Shown here piece after piece: positions 1 through 8,778 of a stretch of DNA of 64,000 nt. Both the position numbers and the translations under genes were made by a program. The notes beneath the pieces were generated by a model. It saw nothing but the letters and a program-made list of their open reading frames with translations, had not been told where the DNA came from and searched no databases. Position 1 is the first letter of the stretch. Each line of letters opens with the position of its first letter. Source of the DNA: Candidatus Mycobacterium wuenschmannii (lineage in GTDB: Bacteria; Actinomycetota; Actinomycetes; Mycobacteriales; Mycobacteriaceae); the NCBI RefSeq assembly GCF_030252325.1, contig NZ_CP126981.1, positions 2,790,001 to 2,854,000 on the forward strand, given 5' to 3'.

Positions 1-588
1 GCTGGCATTGCCGACGACGTGCTCATCGCGGGTCAGCGCGGCAGGGCCGGCGACGTAGGCCTGCACCCCAGGCGGGGCCTTCGTTTCCTCGATCGCCTTG
101 CGGACGGCTTCGACGCCCTCGTTGGCCAGCGTCATGCCTTGCTCGCCGGCGAGATTGATCATCACGTAAGACGCCTTGCCGTCGGCGCTTTGGGCGCCCG
201 CCGCGGTGAGGGTGTCACCCCAGAAGTCCTGGATGTGCTGGATGTGCTGGGGATCCCGGCGCAGCTTGGCGATGATCTGGTCGTAGTACTGGTGGGCATC
301 CGGGCCGAGCGGCCTCTTACCTTCGAGCACGACCATGATCGTGCTGTTGGAATTGAACTCGTGGAAGTTGCCACCCATCAACTTCATGGCCTTCATCGAC
401 GGAGCGTCCTCCGGAGCCATTGGCGCCGCGTGCAATTCGCCCACTACCTCGAGCGGCGGAGCGACCGTGTTGACGACCACCGCGACGAAGACCCAGAAGA
501 TGACGACTGGCACCGAGAAGATGCGCAGCAGGCGCGGGAAGTATGGCCGCTGGCCGCGTGCAACCTCCGGGACGCCGGTGTGAGTCAC
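1..588 (-). CDS. MmpL-family RND transporter, N-terminal part (cut by window edge)
   Basis: Inner-membrane RND transporter of the mycobacterial MmpL family, which exports lipids, siderophores or drugs with an MmpS partner. The GTG start at 588 overlaps the mmpS stop as GTGA, so the two genes are translationally coupled. The 196 visible codons give a short cytoplasmic N-terminus, a hydrophobic first membrane helix (about residues 21-42), then the start of the first periplasmic porter loop with typical MmpL phrases such as STIMVVLEG and GPAALTRDE. The C-terminus lies beyond the window. The substrate cannot be read. The arrangement resembles the mmpS5-mmpL5 pair controlled by a MarR protein in M. 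tuberculosis, but specific orthology is not claimed. Confidence 0.9.
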   Translation of the reverse strand, partial: MTHTGVPEVARGQRPYFPRLLRIFSVPVVIFWVFVAVVVNTVAPPLEVVGELHAAPMAPEDAPSMKAMKLMGGNFHEFNSNSTIMVVLEGKRPLGPDAHQYYDQIIAKLRRDPQHIQHIQDFWGDTLTAAGAQSADGKASYVMINLAGEQGMTLANEGVEAVRKAIEETKAPPGVQAYVAGPAALTRDEHVVGNAS

Positions 589-1046
589 GCGGACTTCACC
601 AGGCAGTACGTCTGGGCCTGTACACCGTCAGCAGACCGCTGCTCACGGACGACTCCATTTACGGTGACGCGGCATCCAATGTGATAGCCGTCGGCCCGGG
701 CCATGAGGCTGGCACTAACGGTCGGCAACGTCGTAGACAACGTCACCGTCCACGGGAGCGAGGCGGTGACCTCGTACACCTTCGCGTCGGGGTCGAAGTA
801 GCCGATCTGTGCGGTTGCTCCCGGCGGGCCCCACACGTCGTAGACCACAACCTTGGGGTTGAACTGGACGATCTCAATCCCCGCCCCTGCGTCGGGGTTT
901 AGGTCCTGCGATGCGAACACCTTGTGCAGTCGCGAGACGACGAGACCCGAGACCCCGAGCACGACGACGAAGACGAGAGCGATCCAGACCTTCCCGAGTC
1001 TCGAAACCCCGCGGGCCACCCAGCGGCCCACCGGAATCGACTTCAT
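585..1046 (-). CDS. MmpS-family accessory protein
   Basis: Small membrane-anchored partner of the MmpL transporter (153 aa, usual MmpS length about 140-150). Residues about 17-38 form one transmembrane helix, followed by a periplasmic beta-rich domain with the MmpS hallmarks VVYDVWG and LPWTV near the middle and two cysteines near the C-terminus. The ATG at 1046 is chosen because GGGAGG lies seven bases upstream and it overlaps the marR stop (ATGA). The stop overlaps the mmpL start. Operon marR-mmpS-mmpL is therefore tightly coupled. Confidence 0.9.
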   Translation of the reverse strand: MKSIPVGRWVARGVSRLGKVWIALVFVVVLGVSGLVVSRLHKVFASQDLNPDAGAGIEIVQFNPKVVVYDVWGPPGATAQIGYFDPDAKVYEVTASLPWTVTLSTTLPTVSASLMARADGYHIGCRVTVNGVVREQRSADGVQAQTYCLVKSA

Positions 1047-1543
1047 CCACACACCTCCCGATCGGCGGGCGCCGGAGCGGGAGCCGCGCACTGTTCGGCG
1101 CTCTCGACGAGCTGGTGAATGACCGAGCCCGCAGACGTCGCAGACAGCCATAACAGGCGCTGCTGCTTGTCGGTCAGCGTTTCCATCAGCTGTGTCAGGC
1201 GTTCCTCGCGGACGTTCCTGCGGTGCGCCATAACGTCTCGGCCCGCAGGGGTGATCGCCACGAGCGTCGCTCGGCCGTCGCTGGGATCGGAGCACCTCAG
1301 GAGCAATCCATGACGTTCCAGGCGCTGCACCAGCTGAGTCATCGACGGCTGCGTGACGCCTTCACGGGCGGCGAGCGTGGTCAGTCGCATCGGGCCCTCG
1401 CGGCCTATGCGGTTCAGCACGAACGCCGCGGGGATCGACAGGGGTTCGCGTTGGGCCAGGAATCGGATTATCAGGTCTGCCGCGCCATCGAGAAAGTCCA
1501 CGACGTCCTCACGCATTTCGCGTTCACTGACCTGCGGTGCCAT
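1043..1543 (-). CDS. MarR-family transcriptional regulator
   Basis: 166-aa winged-helix repressor of the MarR family. The recognition region (about residues 50-95) contains TTLAAREGVTQPSMTQLVQR followed by the RLERHGLLLR helix and a charged wing with DGRATLVAITPAG, all classic MarR features. It is the first gene of the marR-mmpS-mmpL operon, overlapping mmpS by four bases, so it most likely represses its own efflux operon and is released by a small hydrophobic ligand (inference by analogy with Rv0678). The promoter must lie between 1544 and 1884. Confidence 0.9.
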   Translation of the reverse strand: MAPQVSEREMREDVVDFLDGAADLIIRFLAQREPLSIPAAFVLNRIGREGPMRLTTLAAREGVTQPSMTQLVQRLERHGLLLRCSDPSDGRATLVAITPAGRDVMAHRRNVREERLTQLMETLTDKQQRLLWLSATSAGSVIHQLVESAEQCAAPAPAPADREVCG

Positions 1544-1884
1544 GCGCCTGTTTATATCATCACAACTATGTACCAGCGAGCTGTATGTCGCGATTCAATC
1601 GACGCGCGATTGATCTCAAACGGCCAATAACGGCTGAGGTATGTGCATTCAACAGCGTTCACCCTCAGAGTATCTGGTCACTGTGCCGTGCCAGGCGCGA
1701 CGCATTGCTCGACCTTGTCGTCTATCAAGCGACCAATACTCAGTGAGTCTGTTGTATTGCGTCAACTATCTAATTCCTGGCTTAATCTGTCTCGAAACTA
1801 CTTCGTCCTTTGATGGGATCCGCATCCGTCCCGGGCGCCAGGCGCATGCAAGCCTGTCGAGTTAGTCGCTGCTTCGGTTCGAAC
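1544..1884. other. Intergenic region upstream of marR
   Basis: 341 bases between the marR start and the end of the ferredoxin reductase gene, both on the minus strand. It is more AT-rich than its surroundings and should hold the promoter of the marR-mmpS-mmpL operon near 1550-1620, where the stretch TTTATATCATCACAACTATG stands out. I could not fix a convincing palindrome, -10/-35 pair or small gene in it. Confidence 0.5.
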
Positions 1885-3084
1885 TCAGGTCGAAGCAGCA
1901 AGCAGTTCGGCCCGGTCGATAGGAAGGCAATTGGTGATCGCCCGCTTACTGAACATGAAATCGCGAGGACGATTGACGGAGTCGGCGGCGATGAGTTCGC
2001 CACCACGGAAGTAAAAGCAGCTGAATTCCCGGTCGCGCGAGGGGTCACCGCTGAGCACCACCTCGTCGTATCCGGTGTTCAGACCGGCGATCTGAAGTTT
2101 GAGATCGTACTGGTCGGACCAAAACCACGGTAGCGCAGCAATGGCGCTGTGCTTCCCACAGACGGTCGCCGCCGCGATCTTGGCCTGCTCGCCGGCGCTC
2201 GCCACGGATTCCAGGCGAATACGCGAACCGTACCTGGCCATGACGTGGCTGGTGCAGTCGCCAGCGGCCACTATACCGGGGTCACTGGTTCGAGCCTGAT
2301 CATCGATCACTATGCCGTTGTCCACGGATAAGCCTGCGGCAGAAGCGAGTTCGGTATTCGGTACCACGCCGACGCCTACGATCACCACATCGGCGGGGAG
2401 CGACTCGCCGTCCGCCAGCACCACCTCCTGCACCATGCCGTTGCCGGTGAAGGCTTCGACAATGGCCTGTGTCCTGATGTCCACGCCCGCGTCGCGGTGG
2501 ATCCGCGTGAAGAAATCCGACACCACCGGCGCGGTGACCCGTTCGAGGACCCGATCCGTCGCCTCCAGCACAGTGACCTGCATGCCCAGCGAACACAACG
2601 AGGCCGCAGTCTCCAGCCCGATGTAGCCGCCGCCCACGATCACCACCCGACGGCCGGGTACGGCGGCCGCTCGGATCAATTCGACGTCCGCGGCGGTGCG
2701 CAGGTAGTGAATTCCGAGCAGCTCCGCCCCTGGGGTCGGCAGTCGCCTGGCCCTCGCACCGATGCACAATGCGAGCTTGGTGTAGTCCACGGTGTCGCCG
2801 GTGCTCAAACACACCCGTCCGGCGTTCCGATCGATCGAATCCACGGTCGCATCGACGAGCTGGATGTTCTGCTTGGCGTAGAAATATGCGCCGCGGATCA
2901 AGATCTCGTCGAGGCAGCTCTTGCCGGCCAGATAGGCCTTCGACATCGGAGGTCGGTGATACGGCAGTTTCCCCTCATCGCCGATCAGCACGACCTCGCC
3001 AGCCCAGCCTTCGCGGCGAAGATTACCTGCCAGCTGCGCGCCGGCGTGGCTGGCGCCGACGACCACCACCCGCTCGCACGTCAT
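1885..3084 (-). CDS. NAD(P)H:ferredoxin reductase (FAD-dependent)
   Basis: 399-aa FAD/NAD-dependent pyridine nucleotide-disulfide oxidoreductase of the putidaredoxin/rubredoxin reductase type. The FAD Rossmann motif is at the N-terminus (VVVVGASHAGAQLAG), the NAD Rossmann motif near residue 145 (VVIVGGGYIGLETAA), and the second FAD contact near residue 270 (IVAAGDC). The ATG overlaps the P450 stop by four bases. It should pass electrons from NADH to the [2Fe-2S] ferredoxin at 4490-4810, which then reduces the CYP153 between them, forming a three-component class I P450 system in the cytosol. Confidence 0.93.
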   Translation of the reverse strand: MTCERVVVVGASHAGAQLAGNLRREGWAGEVVLIGDEGKLPYHRPPMSKAYLAGKSCLDEILIRGAYFYAKQNIQLVDATVDSIDRNAGRVCLSTGDTVDYTKLALCIGARARRLPTPGAELLGIHYLRTAADVELIRAAAVPGRRVVIVGGGYIGLETAASLCSLGMQVTVLEATDRVLERVTAPVVSDFFTRIHRDAGVDIRTQAIVEAFTGNGMVQEVVLADGESLPADVVIVGVGVVPNTELASAAGLSVDNGIVIDDQARTSDPGIVAAGDCTSHVMARYGSRIRLESVASAGEQAKIAAATVCGKHSAIAALPWFWSDQYDLKLQIAGLNTGYDEVVLSGDPSRDREFSCFYFRGGELIAADSVNRPRDFMFSKRAITNCLPIDRAELLAAST

Positions 3085-4469
3085 GCACTCTGCTTTGGTG
3101 TGAGGCGGACCATCAACTTGCTGATGCCCCTCACGAAATTCGACTGTACGTATTCAGGTTCGCCTATCACCTCAATGTTCTCGAAGCGCGGAAGCAGTTC
3201 CTCCCAAAGAATTCGAAGCTGCAACTCGGCGAGCCGGTTGCCCATGCATCGGTGTACGCCGAACCCGAATGCGATGTGATTGCGCGCGTTACTCCGATCG
3301 ATGATCAGCTCATCAGGCCGTTCAAAAACACGCTCGTCGCGGTTGCCTGAGGCGTACCACATGACGACCTTGTCACCCTTGCGGATGAACTGCCCGTTCA
3401 GCATGGTGTCTTTTTTCGCGATTCGCCGCATGTAGGCGAGCGGAGTCTGCCACCGGATGATCTCGGAAACCATGCCGGGGATGAGATCGGGGTTCGCCTT
3501 CAACTTGTCGAACTGATCGGGGAATTTGTTAAGTGCGAGGACTCCCCCGCTCATCGAATTGCGGGTGGTGTCGTTTCCCCCGACGATAAGCAATACCAAG
3601 TTGCCCAGGAACTCCATAGGCCGGTCGATAAGATCCTTCGTTGCCTCGTTGCTTTGCAACATCGTGATCAGATCAAAGCCGGGCTCCTCACCGTTGGCCA
3701 GTCGGGCCGCCTTATTTCGCCAGAGAGCGCTGAGCCCCTGTGCCATGTCGACCATGCCGGGGAAAATTTGATCGTTGTCGGAAGGTCCGCCGTTGGCTTG
3801 CTCCATGGACGTGGCGAGATCTGACCACTCCACCAGCTTGCGCCGCTGCTCATACGGGAAATCCAACAGTGTCGCGAGCATCCGAGCGGTCAGCTCGACA
3901 GAAACGTTCTGCACCCACTCGAACGGTTCGTTGACCGGTAGATTGTCGAGCACTTCTTGGACACGCGAGCGGATGAGTCCCTCCATCTCGCGCAGATTCT
4001 TCGGCGCCACGACGCCTTGGACGGTGGCGCGCTGCGCATCGTGGCGTGGCGGGTCCATGGCGATGAACATTGCGATGTCTAAAAACCGAGGCGGCTTGCC
4101 GATGATAATGAATGGCTCCGCGGAAAAGGCGCCGTGATTTTTGTCGACGGCGATGATATCCGCGTGTCGCGTCACCGACCAGAATGGACCGAATGGGCTC
4201 TTGGCCTGATAGTGGACAGGCGCCTCGTTCCGGACCCGCTCGAAGTATGACTTCCAGCGCCCTTGGCGATACAGAAACGGGTTGCTCAGGTCGATGTCGG
4301 CAATATCGACATCCTCGACGGGCGGGACCGGAGTTTCAATGAAAATCTTCTGGCCGTTGGTTCGGGTAATCCAACGGCGCGTTTTATCGTAAAGGTGCGC
4401 GCCGCGAATTTGCATATCAAGCGGCACAGCGGACTGGACTTTGGCGGTGACTGCCGCAGAAATGCTCAT
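3081..4469 (-). CDS. Cytochrome P450, CYP153-like terminal alkane hydroxylase
   Basis: 462-aa soluble bacterial P450. The I-helix oxygen motif reads VGGNDTTRNSMSGG, the K-helix ExxR is in SEIIRW, and the heme loop is FGFGVHRCMGNR with Cys408 as the thiolate ligand. GGNDTTRNS and the PFIIIGKPPRF region are features I associate with CYP153, the omega-hydroxylases of medium-chain n-alkanes and fatty acids. The operon with a [2Fe-2S] ferredoxin and a reductase and the divergent AraC gene match known CYP153 loci of Mycobacterium. A GGAG at -10 supports the start. CYP153 assignment is from memory of the family; the substrate is inferred. Confidence 0.88.
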   Translation of the reverse strand: MSISAAVTAKVQSAVPLDMQIRGAHLYDKTRRWITRTNGQKIFIETPVPPVEDVDIADIDLSNPFLYRQGRWKSYFERVRNEAPVHYQAKSPFGPFWSVTRHADIIAVDKNHGAFSAEPFIIIGKPPRFLDIAMFIAMDPPRHDAQRATVQGVVAPKNLREMEGLIRSRVQEVLDNLPVNEPFEWVQNVSVELTARMLATLLDFPYEQRRKLVEWSDLATSMEQANGGPSDNDQIFPGMVDMAQGLSALWRNKAARLANGEEPGFDLITMLQSNEATKDLIDRPMEFLGNLVLLIVGGNDTTRNSMSGGVLALNKFPDQFDKLKANPDLIPGMVSEIIRWQTPLAYMRRIAKKDTMLNGQFIRKGDKVVMWYASGNRDERVFERPDELIIDRSNARNHIAFGFGVHRCMGNRLAELQLRILWEELLPRFENIEVIGEPEYVQSNFVRGISKLMVRLTPKQSA

Positions 4470-4489
4470 CTTCTACTCCACTACCTATC

Positions 4490-4810
4490 TCAGAGCTGAA
4501 ATTCGGGCAATTCGAGTGTCAAACCATCCCACGCGTCGGAGGCCAACATCTGGCATGACAATCGGGACGTGGGCTGACGTTCGGGATGCATCGACAGCAT
4601 CTCTTCTTCGTTAGGGCCGGACCTACCTACCGTGTCCGACCACTCGGGGTGCACGATCACGTGGCATGTCCCGCAAGCGGCCTCCCCGCCGCAATCACCG
4701 TCGATGCCCGGTACTAGGTTGTCGACCGCGATCCGCATCAGCGGTTGGCCCTCGACTAGGGGCGCCTCATACTTCTCGCCGTCGTGGCTGATGAAGGTTA
4801 CGACTGCCAT
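4490..4810 (-). CDS. [2Fe-2S] ferredoxin (adrenodoxin/putidaredoxin type)
   Basis: 106-aa electron carrier for the adjacent P450. The cluster ligands are Cys40, Cys46, Cys49 and Cys86 in the C-x5-C-x2-C ... C pattern (CGGEAACGTC and RLSCQM). The ATG at 4810 is preferred over an upstream in-frame ATG because GAGGAG lies about ten bases before it and the protein then starts directly with the first beta strand, as in the family. It is the promoter-proximal gene of the ferredoxin-P450-reductase operon and lies 20 bases from the P450. Confidence 0.93.
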   Translation of the reverse strand: MAVVTFISHDGEKYEAPLVEGQPLMRIAVDNLVPGIDGDCGGEAACGTCHVIVHPEWSDTVGRSGPNEEEMLSMHPERQPTSRLSCQMLASDAWDGLTLELPEFQL

Positions 4811-4918
4811 TAGGTGCTCTCCTCGTAGTGATTCACATCTCACTGTTGTCGGCCCGAGCTGACATCGCTAGGCTCGCAGAAGTCAAAGAGTTGTGTTTTT
4901 AGCTCACGCGGGGGGTAC

Positions 4919-5938
4919 GTGGAGCCCGAGGACGCGGGTATGCCGGCGCTGGCATTCCTGCAGATGCTCGATAGTGAGGCGCTGGGGCGCTGCGAGGTCG
5001 ATGCGCTTCGCGACATCATGGCTCGAGAGCGCGTTACCGAGCCGATGCTGGTCGGACGCGACGCCCAGGTTCCGTTGCGGTGGTTCAGGGAGATCTATCC
5101 CGATTTCGACCGTGATCAGGGCACCCGTCTAGGTTTCGCTCTCGCTGAACACGCCAAGCTGACGTCATTCGGGGCACTCAGCGTTCCGCTGGTCAGTGCG
5201 GGCTCCGTAGCCGAGGTCGTCGAATTGCTCGCTTATCTGCCGGTCATCACAACCGCTCTCAGCCCGTCGTTCCACTCGACTGAATGTGGCCTCACAATCG
5301 GGCTCGCAGGTCGCACGGGTGACGCTGGCCTGAATTGCTTGGCCGTCACCTACGGCGGCCTCGCGCTGCTGCGCCTGCTCGATATGCTCGCAGGAGTCGT
5401 ACCGAGTGTTGAACTGCACCTGGGTCATTCAGCACCGGCGGGGTGGGCACTGGATCAGAATCTTCTGTCCGGGCGGCTTTTCTTCAACGCCCCTACCTCG
5501 TTCATCCACGTCCCCGCGGATACGCTCGACGAGGTCTGTCGATTCTCTGATCCTGTTGCTTATCGGATTGCCGTCGCCGATCTACAGCGAACTCTCGATC
5601 AACAACGCGACACGTCGGTCTCCGAGCGGGTGCGGGAACTCCTGGAGACAAACCCCGCGCAAACGAGTAGCAGCCGTGCTGCGGGCGAGCTTTCGATGTC
5701 CACGAGCACCTTGAAGCGCCGCCTCTCGGACGAGGGGACCAGCTTCCGCGAGTTGCGTCAGACATTCATGCGGGAGCACGCGATTGTGCGACTTCTCGAC
5801 CGATCCGCGTCCGTCAGCGAGATCGCGGCAGAACTCGGCTACACGGATATCACCAACTTCACCCACGCCTTCAAACGATGGACCGGTCGTTCTCCGAGTT
5901 ACTTCAGAGAGCATGATTCGGATCGCATCCACCCGTAA
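4919..5938 (+). CDS. AraC-family transcriptional regulator
   Basis: 339-aa activator with an N-terminal arabinose-binding-like sensor domain (about residues 20-205) and a C-terminal double helix-turn-helix (about residues 240-330: STSTLKRRLSDEG, then VSEIAAELGYTDITNFTHAF and the RWTGRSPSYFR end). It begins with GTG at 4919; an ATG eight codons in is an alternative. It is divergent from the CYP153 operon across 108 bases, the standard position for an alkane-responsive AlkR-like activator. Ligand is inferred, not seen. Confidence 0.9.
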   Translation: MEPEDAGMPALAFLQMLDSEALGRCEVDALRDIMARERVTEPMLVGRDAQVPLRWFREIYPDFDRDQGTRLGFALAEHAKLTSFGALSVPLVSAGSVAEVVELLAYLPVITTALSPSFHSTECGLTIGLAGRTGDAGLNCLAVTYGGLALLRLLDMLAGVVPSVELHLGHSAPAGWALDQNLLSGRLFFNAPTSFIHVPADTLDEVCRFSDPVAYRIAVADLQRTLDQQRDTSVSERVRELLETNPAQTSSSRAAGELSMSTSTLKRRLSDEGTSFRELRQTFMREHAIVRLLDRSASVSEIAAELGYTDITNFTHAFKRWTGRSPSYFREHDSDRIHP

Positions 5939-6082
5939 GGTTCCGCGAACGCGGTGTCCAGTAACGACGTGACGGGCGCGGCTTTACCGATCATGGCCCC
6001 TCTTGGCAAGGCGCACAACGGATTCCGAGTCAATCCATAGCTGGGGACGGGTCGGGGGTTACCCGGATGGCTTGAGAACGTT

Positions 6083-6102
6083 ATGCTAATGGCCGTTCAC
6101 AT
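6083..6102. promoter_or_regulatory. Operator-like inverted repeat upstream of thiolase operon
   Basis: ATGCTA, eight bases, then TCACAT (reverse complement ATGTGA), about 40 bases before the thiolase start. It matches the ATG-TA-N8-T-AC layout of a better palindrome at 21377-21402. An overlapping reading gives a perfect TAATG-N8-CATTA at 6087-6104. Probably the binding site of the regulator of the 6141-14846 operon; which of the two overlapping palindromes is used is unclear. Confidence 0.4.
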
Positions 6103-6140
6103 TAAGCCGGCGTTGAACGCGCGGGTCGAGAGGAGCGCGG

Positions 6141-7307
6141 ATGCCACACGACGCGCCGGCCATCATCGGTGCCGCCGAACTCACTCCGGGTAGGAAATCG
6201 GCGTGCACCTCCACCGAAATGCACGTGCGCGCCGCGGTCGCGGCGCTCGCGGATGCAGGGGTGGCCCCGGACGAAGTCGACGGTCTCGTGTGCGCCGGCC
6301 CGATGACGAACGAGGGCTCGATCTTTTTGTCCGAGGACCTCATGGACTACCTCGGACTGCACAACCTGAAACTTCAGATGACCTGCCAACTCGGCGGCGG
6401 GACCCATCTCGCCATGACGCGAATGGCGACTAACATCATCGCCCGGGGCGAGGCCGAAACGGTGCTGGTTGTTTCAGCCGGCAAATTCCCGCCAATCCGT
6501 GACGGCGGGCGCGAACTGATGTCGCTGGTGTGTGATCACGCGTTCGAGATGCCCTACGGGCCATCAGTTCCGGCGCTTTACGGCTTGATCGCGCAGGCCT
6601 GGATGCACGAAACCGGCCAGGGTAAGGCGGACATCGCCGAGGTCACCGTGTCGCAGGATCGCTGGGCGGCCCTGAATCCCGCGGCCATCGCCCACGGTGC
6701 GCAACGCCTGAGCGTCGAGGACGTGCTGACGTCCCGACCTATCGCCGGACCGTTCCACTTCTACCATTGCTCCATCCCGTGCGAGGGCGGTGGCGCGCTC
6801 GTACTGCGCTCCGCCCGCAGGGCCCGCGAGGGTGAGCACCGGCCGGTGCACCTGCTGGGCTTCGGAGAGGGCCACACGCACGGCTTTCTGACCTCGCTGG
6901 CCCGGCCGGGTCGCACCGGGGCCGCCCGGTCAGGTCCGATGGCCTTCGAGCGCTCTGGGCGCACCCCGGCCGACGTCGATGTCGCCCTGCTGTACGACGC
7001 CTTCGCCTCCAACCCGGCGATGATCCTCGAGGAGGCGGGCTTCGTGAAGCCCGGCGGCGCAGGCGATTTCTACCGCGACGGCCGCGCCGACCCTGGCGGC
7101 GACCTTCCGGTGAACACCGACGGCGGCCTGATCCGGTTCGGCCACACCGGAACCTCCTCTGGCATCTCGCAGATCCTCGAGGGCTACTGGCAGTTGTCCG
7201 GTCGCGCCGAGGGTCGCCAGGTACCCGGCGCGGACACCGCGTTCGTGCACAGCTACGGCTCGATGCTGTGCAGTCACGTCAGCATGGTGATGGAGGGGGC
7301 GTCATGA
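6141..7307 (+). CDS. SCP-x/Ltp2-type thiolase-like protein
   Basis: 388-aa member of the lipid-transfer-protein/SCP-x thiolase family. It has the N-terminal IIGAAELTPG start, a cysteine at residue 82 (MTCQLGGGTH) in the nucleophile position, and the C-terminal GHTGTSSG and HSYGSML motifs. The next gene, overlapping by four bases, is a DUF35 Zn-ribbon/OB protein; in steroid degradation an Ltp2-like thiolase plus a DUF35 partner forms a retro-aldolase, so thiolysis or retro-aldol cleavage of a beta-hydroxy/keto acyl-CoA is the likely role. First gene of a ten-gene operon ending at 14846. Confidence 0.85.
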   Translation: MPHDAPAIIGAAELTPGRKSACTSTEMHVRAAVAALADAGVAPDEVDGLVCAGPMTNEGSIFLSEDLMDYLGLHNLKLQMTCQLGGGTHLAMTRMATNIIARGEAETVLVVSAGKFPPIRDGGRELMSLVCDHAFEMPYGPSVPALYGLIAQAWMHETGQGKADIAEVTVSQDRWAALNPAAIAHGAQRLSVEDVLTSRPIAGPFHFYHCSIPCEGGGALVLRSARRAREGEHRPVHLLGFGEGHTHGFLTSLARPGRTGAARSGPMAFERSGRTPADVDVALLYDAFASNPAMILEEAGFVKPGGAGDFYRDGRADPGGDLPVNTDGGLIRFGHTGTSSGISQILEGYWQLSGRAEGRQVPGADTAFVHSYGSMLCSHVSMVMEGAS

Positions 7308-7738
7308 CCGCAGCTTCGAGTTCTCTCGACGGTCTGCACGATCGTCAGGCGTTGCCGCCCCTGACCGACGTCAACCGCCCCTACTTCGCGGCCGCGGCCC
7401 GCGGCGCACTCGTCTTCCAGCGGTGCGCCAACGGCCACCCGTTCCTCTACCCGCGGCTGGTGTGTCCCGTCTGCCATGACGCCGAGCTGGCCTGGGAGAC
7501 CGCAGCGGGTACGGGAGAAATCCTCAGTTTCGCGCCGGTGTATCGCCCTCCGTGGGATTCCTTCCCGCGCAGTGAGCCCTACATCGTGGTGCTCGTCCGG
7601 CTCGACGAGGGGCCGCAGCTGCTGGCCAGCCTCGAGGGCGTGGCACCCGACGACGTCGGCATGGGCGCCCGGGTGCGCGCGGTGTTCGAGCGGGTGAGCG
7701 AGGACCTCGGGCTGGTCCGATTCGGGCCGGCATCGTGA
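7304..7738 (+). CDS. DUF35 Zn-ribbon OB-fold protein
   Basis: 144-aa acyl-CoA-associated OB-fold protein. A rubredoxin-like zinc ribbon lies at about residues 40-65 (CANGH ... CPVC), although the first half is C-x4-H rather than the usual CxxC. The C-terminal OB fold begins near TGEILSFAPVYRPP. The start ATG overlaps the thiolase stop. Such proteins partner with SCP-x thiolases or with MaoC hydratases; here it is the probable partner of the preceding thiolase. Confidence 0.87.
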   Translation: MTAASSSLDGLHDRQALPPLTDVNRPYFAAAARGALVFQRCANGHPFLYPRLVCPVCHDAELAWETAAGTGEILSFAPVYRPPWDSFPRSEPYIVVLVRLDEGPQLLASLEGVAPDDVGMGARVRAVFERVSEDLGLVRFGPAS

Positions 7739-8778
7739 GCACCTACGGTGTCTCGGTACTCGGTGCGGACCTGGCCACCCTCGTCGAGACCGCCGAGGCC
7801 GCCGACCGCGCCGGATTCGACGCCGCCTGGGCGTCGGAGTTCTACTCGCGCTCCGGCTCGATCTCGATGGCCGCCATGGCCGCCCGCACACACCACTGTC
7901 GCCTCGGATCGTCGATCCTGTACGGGGTGGGGCGTAGCCCACTCGTGTTGGCCACCGAAGCGCGCGACCTCGACGAGCTCTCCGGCGGCCGCCTGGTGCT
8001 CGGCCTCGGCAACGGCACACGCCGCATGATGAGCGACTGGCACGGTGTCGAGGACACCTCCGCACCCGCCCTGCGCATGGAGGAACTGGTCCCGCTCGTG
8101 CGACGGATCTGGAACCTGCACGAGGGCCCGGTACGCCACGAGGGGCGTTTCTACCGGCTGAACCTCGTTCCGACGGGGGAGGTCGCGCCGCCGACGCGGA
8201 CAATCCCGATCATCACCGCCGGGGTGCGTCCGCGGATGTGCGAGGTGGCTGGGCGCGTCGCCGACGGCTTGGCCGGTCATCCGCTGTTCACCACGGCCTA
8301 CGTCGAGGAGGTTGCCCGCCCGGCCGTCATCCGCGGCGCCGAACGGGCTGGGCGCAATCCCGCCGACGTAGAGATCGTCTCCATGGTGATCTGCTCGGTG
8401 CACGATGATCCGCAGATCGCACGTCGTGAGGCCGCGCAGCAGATTGCGTTCTACTCCTCGGTGAAATCGTATGAGCACGTGCTCGATGTGAGTGGCTTCG
8501 CCAGCCAGGGGGCCGTGATTCGGGAGGCGTTCGCTCGGCGCGACCTGCCGGCCATGTTCGCCGCCGTCACCGACGACATGATCGACACGATGGCCGTGGC
8601 TGGCACCGCGGCTGAGGTTCGCGCTGGGTTGCGCCGGTACGAAGGCGTGTTGGACCACATCGTTCTGTATTCGCCATCGATCGGGCTCGCACCCGAACGC
8701 ATCGCCGAGAATCTGGGCAGCCTCATCCGAGACTGTGCGCCGACCATCGCCAGCGCGAAAGGAGTCCATAATGGCTGA
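7735..8778 (+). CDS. LLM-class (luciferase-like) oxidoreductase, probably F420-dependent
   Basis: 347-aa TIM-barrel flavin/F420 oxidoreductase. It shows the family signatures GFDAAWASEFYSRSG near the N-terminus, RTHHCRLGSSI, ATEARDLDELSGGRLVLGLGNG, and a C-terminal GTAAEVRAGLRRY segment. GTG start overlaps the preceding stop. In actinobacterial lipid operons such proteins act on CoA thioesters or keto/hydroxy intermediates with F420; the exact reaction cannot be read. Confidence 0.87.
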   Translation: MSTYGVSVLGADLATLVETAEAADRAGFDAAWASEFYSRSGSISMAAMAARTHHCRLGSSILYGVGRSPLVLATEARDLDELSGGRLVLGLGNGTRRMMSDWHGVEDTSAPALRMEELVPLVRRIWNLHEGPVRHEGRFYRLNLVPTGEVAPPTRTIPIITAGVRPRMCEVAGRVADGLAGHPLFTTAYVEEVARPAVIRGAERAGRNPADVEIVSMVICSVHDDPQIARREAAQQIAFYSSVKSYEHVLDVSGFASQGAVIREAFARRDLPAMFAAVTDDMIDTMAVAGTAAEVRAGLRRYEGVLDHIVLYSPSIGLAPERIAENLGSLIRDCAPTIASAKGVHNG

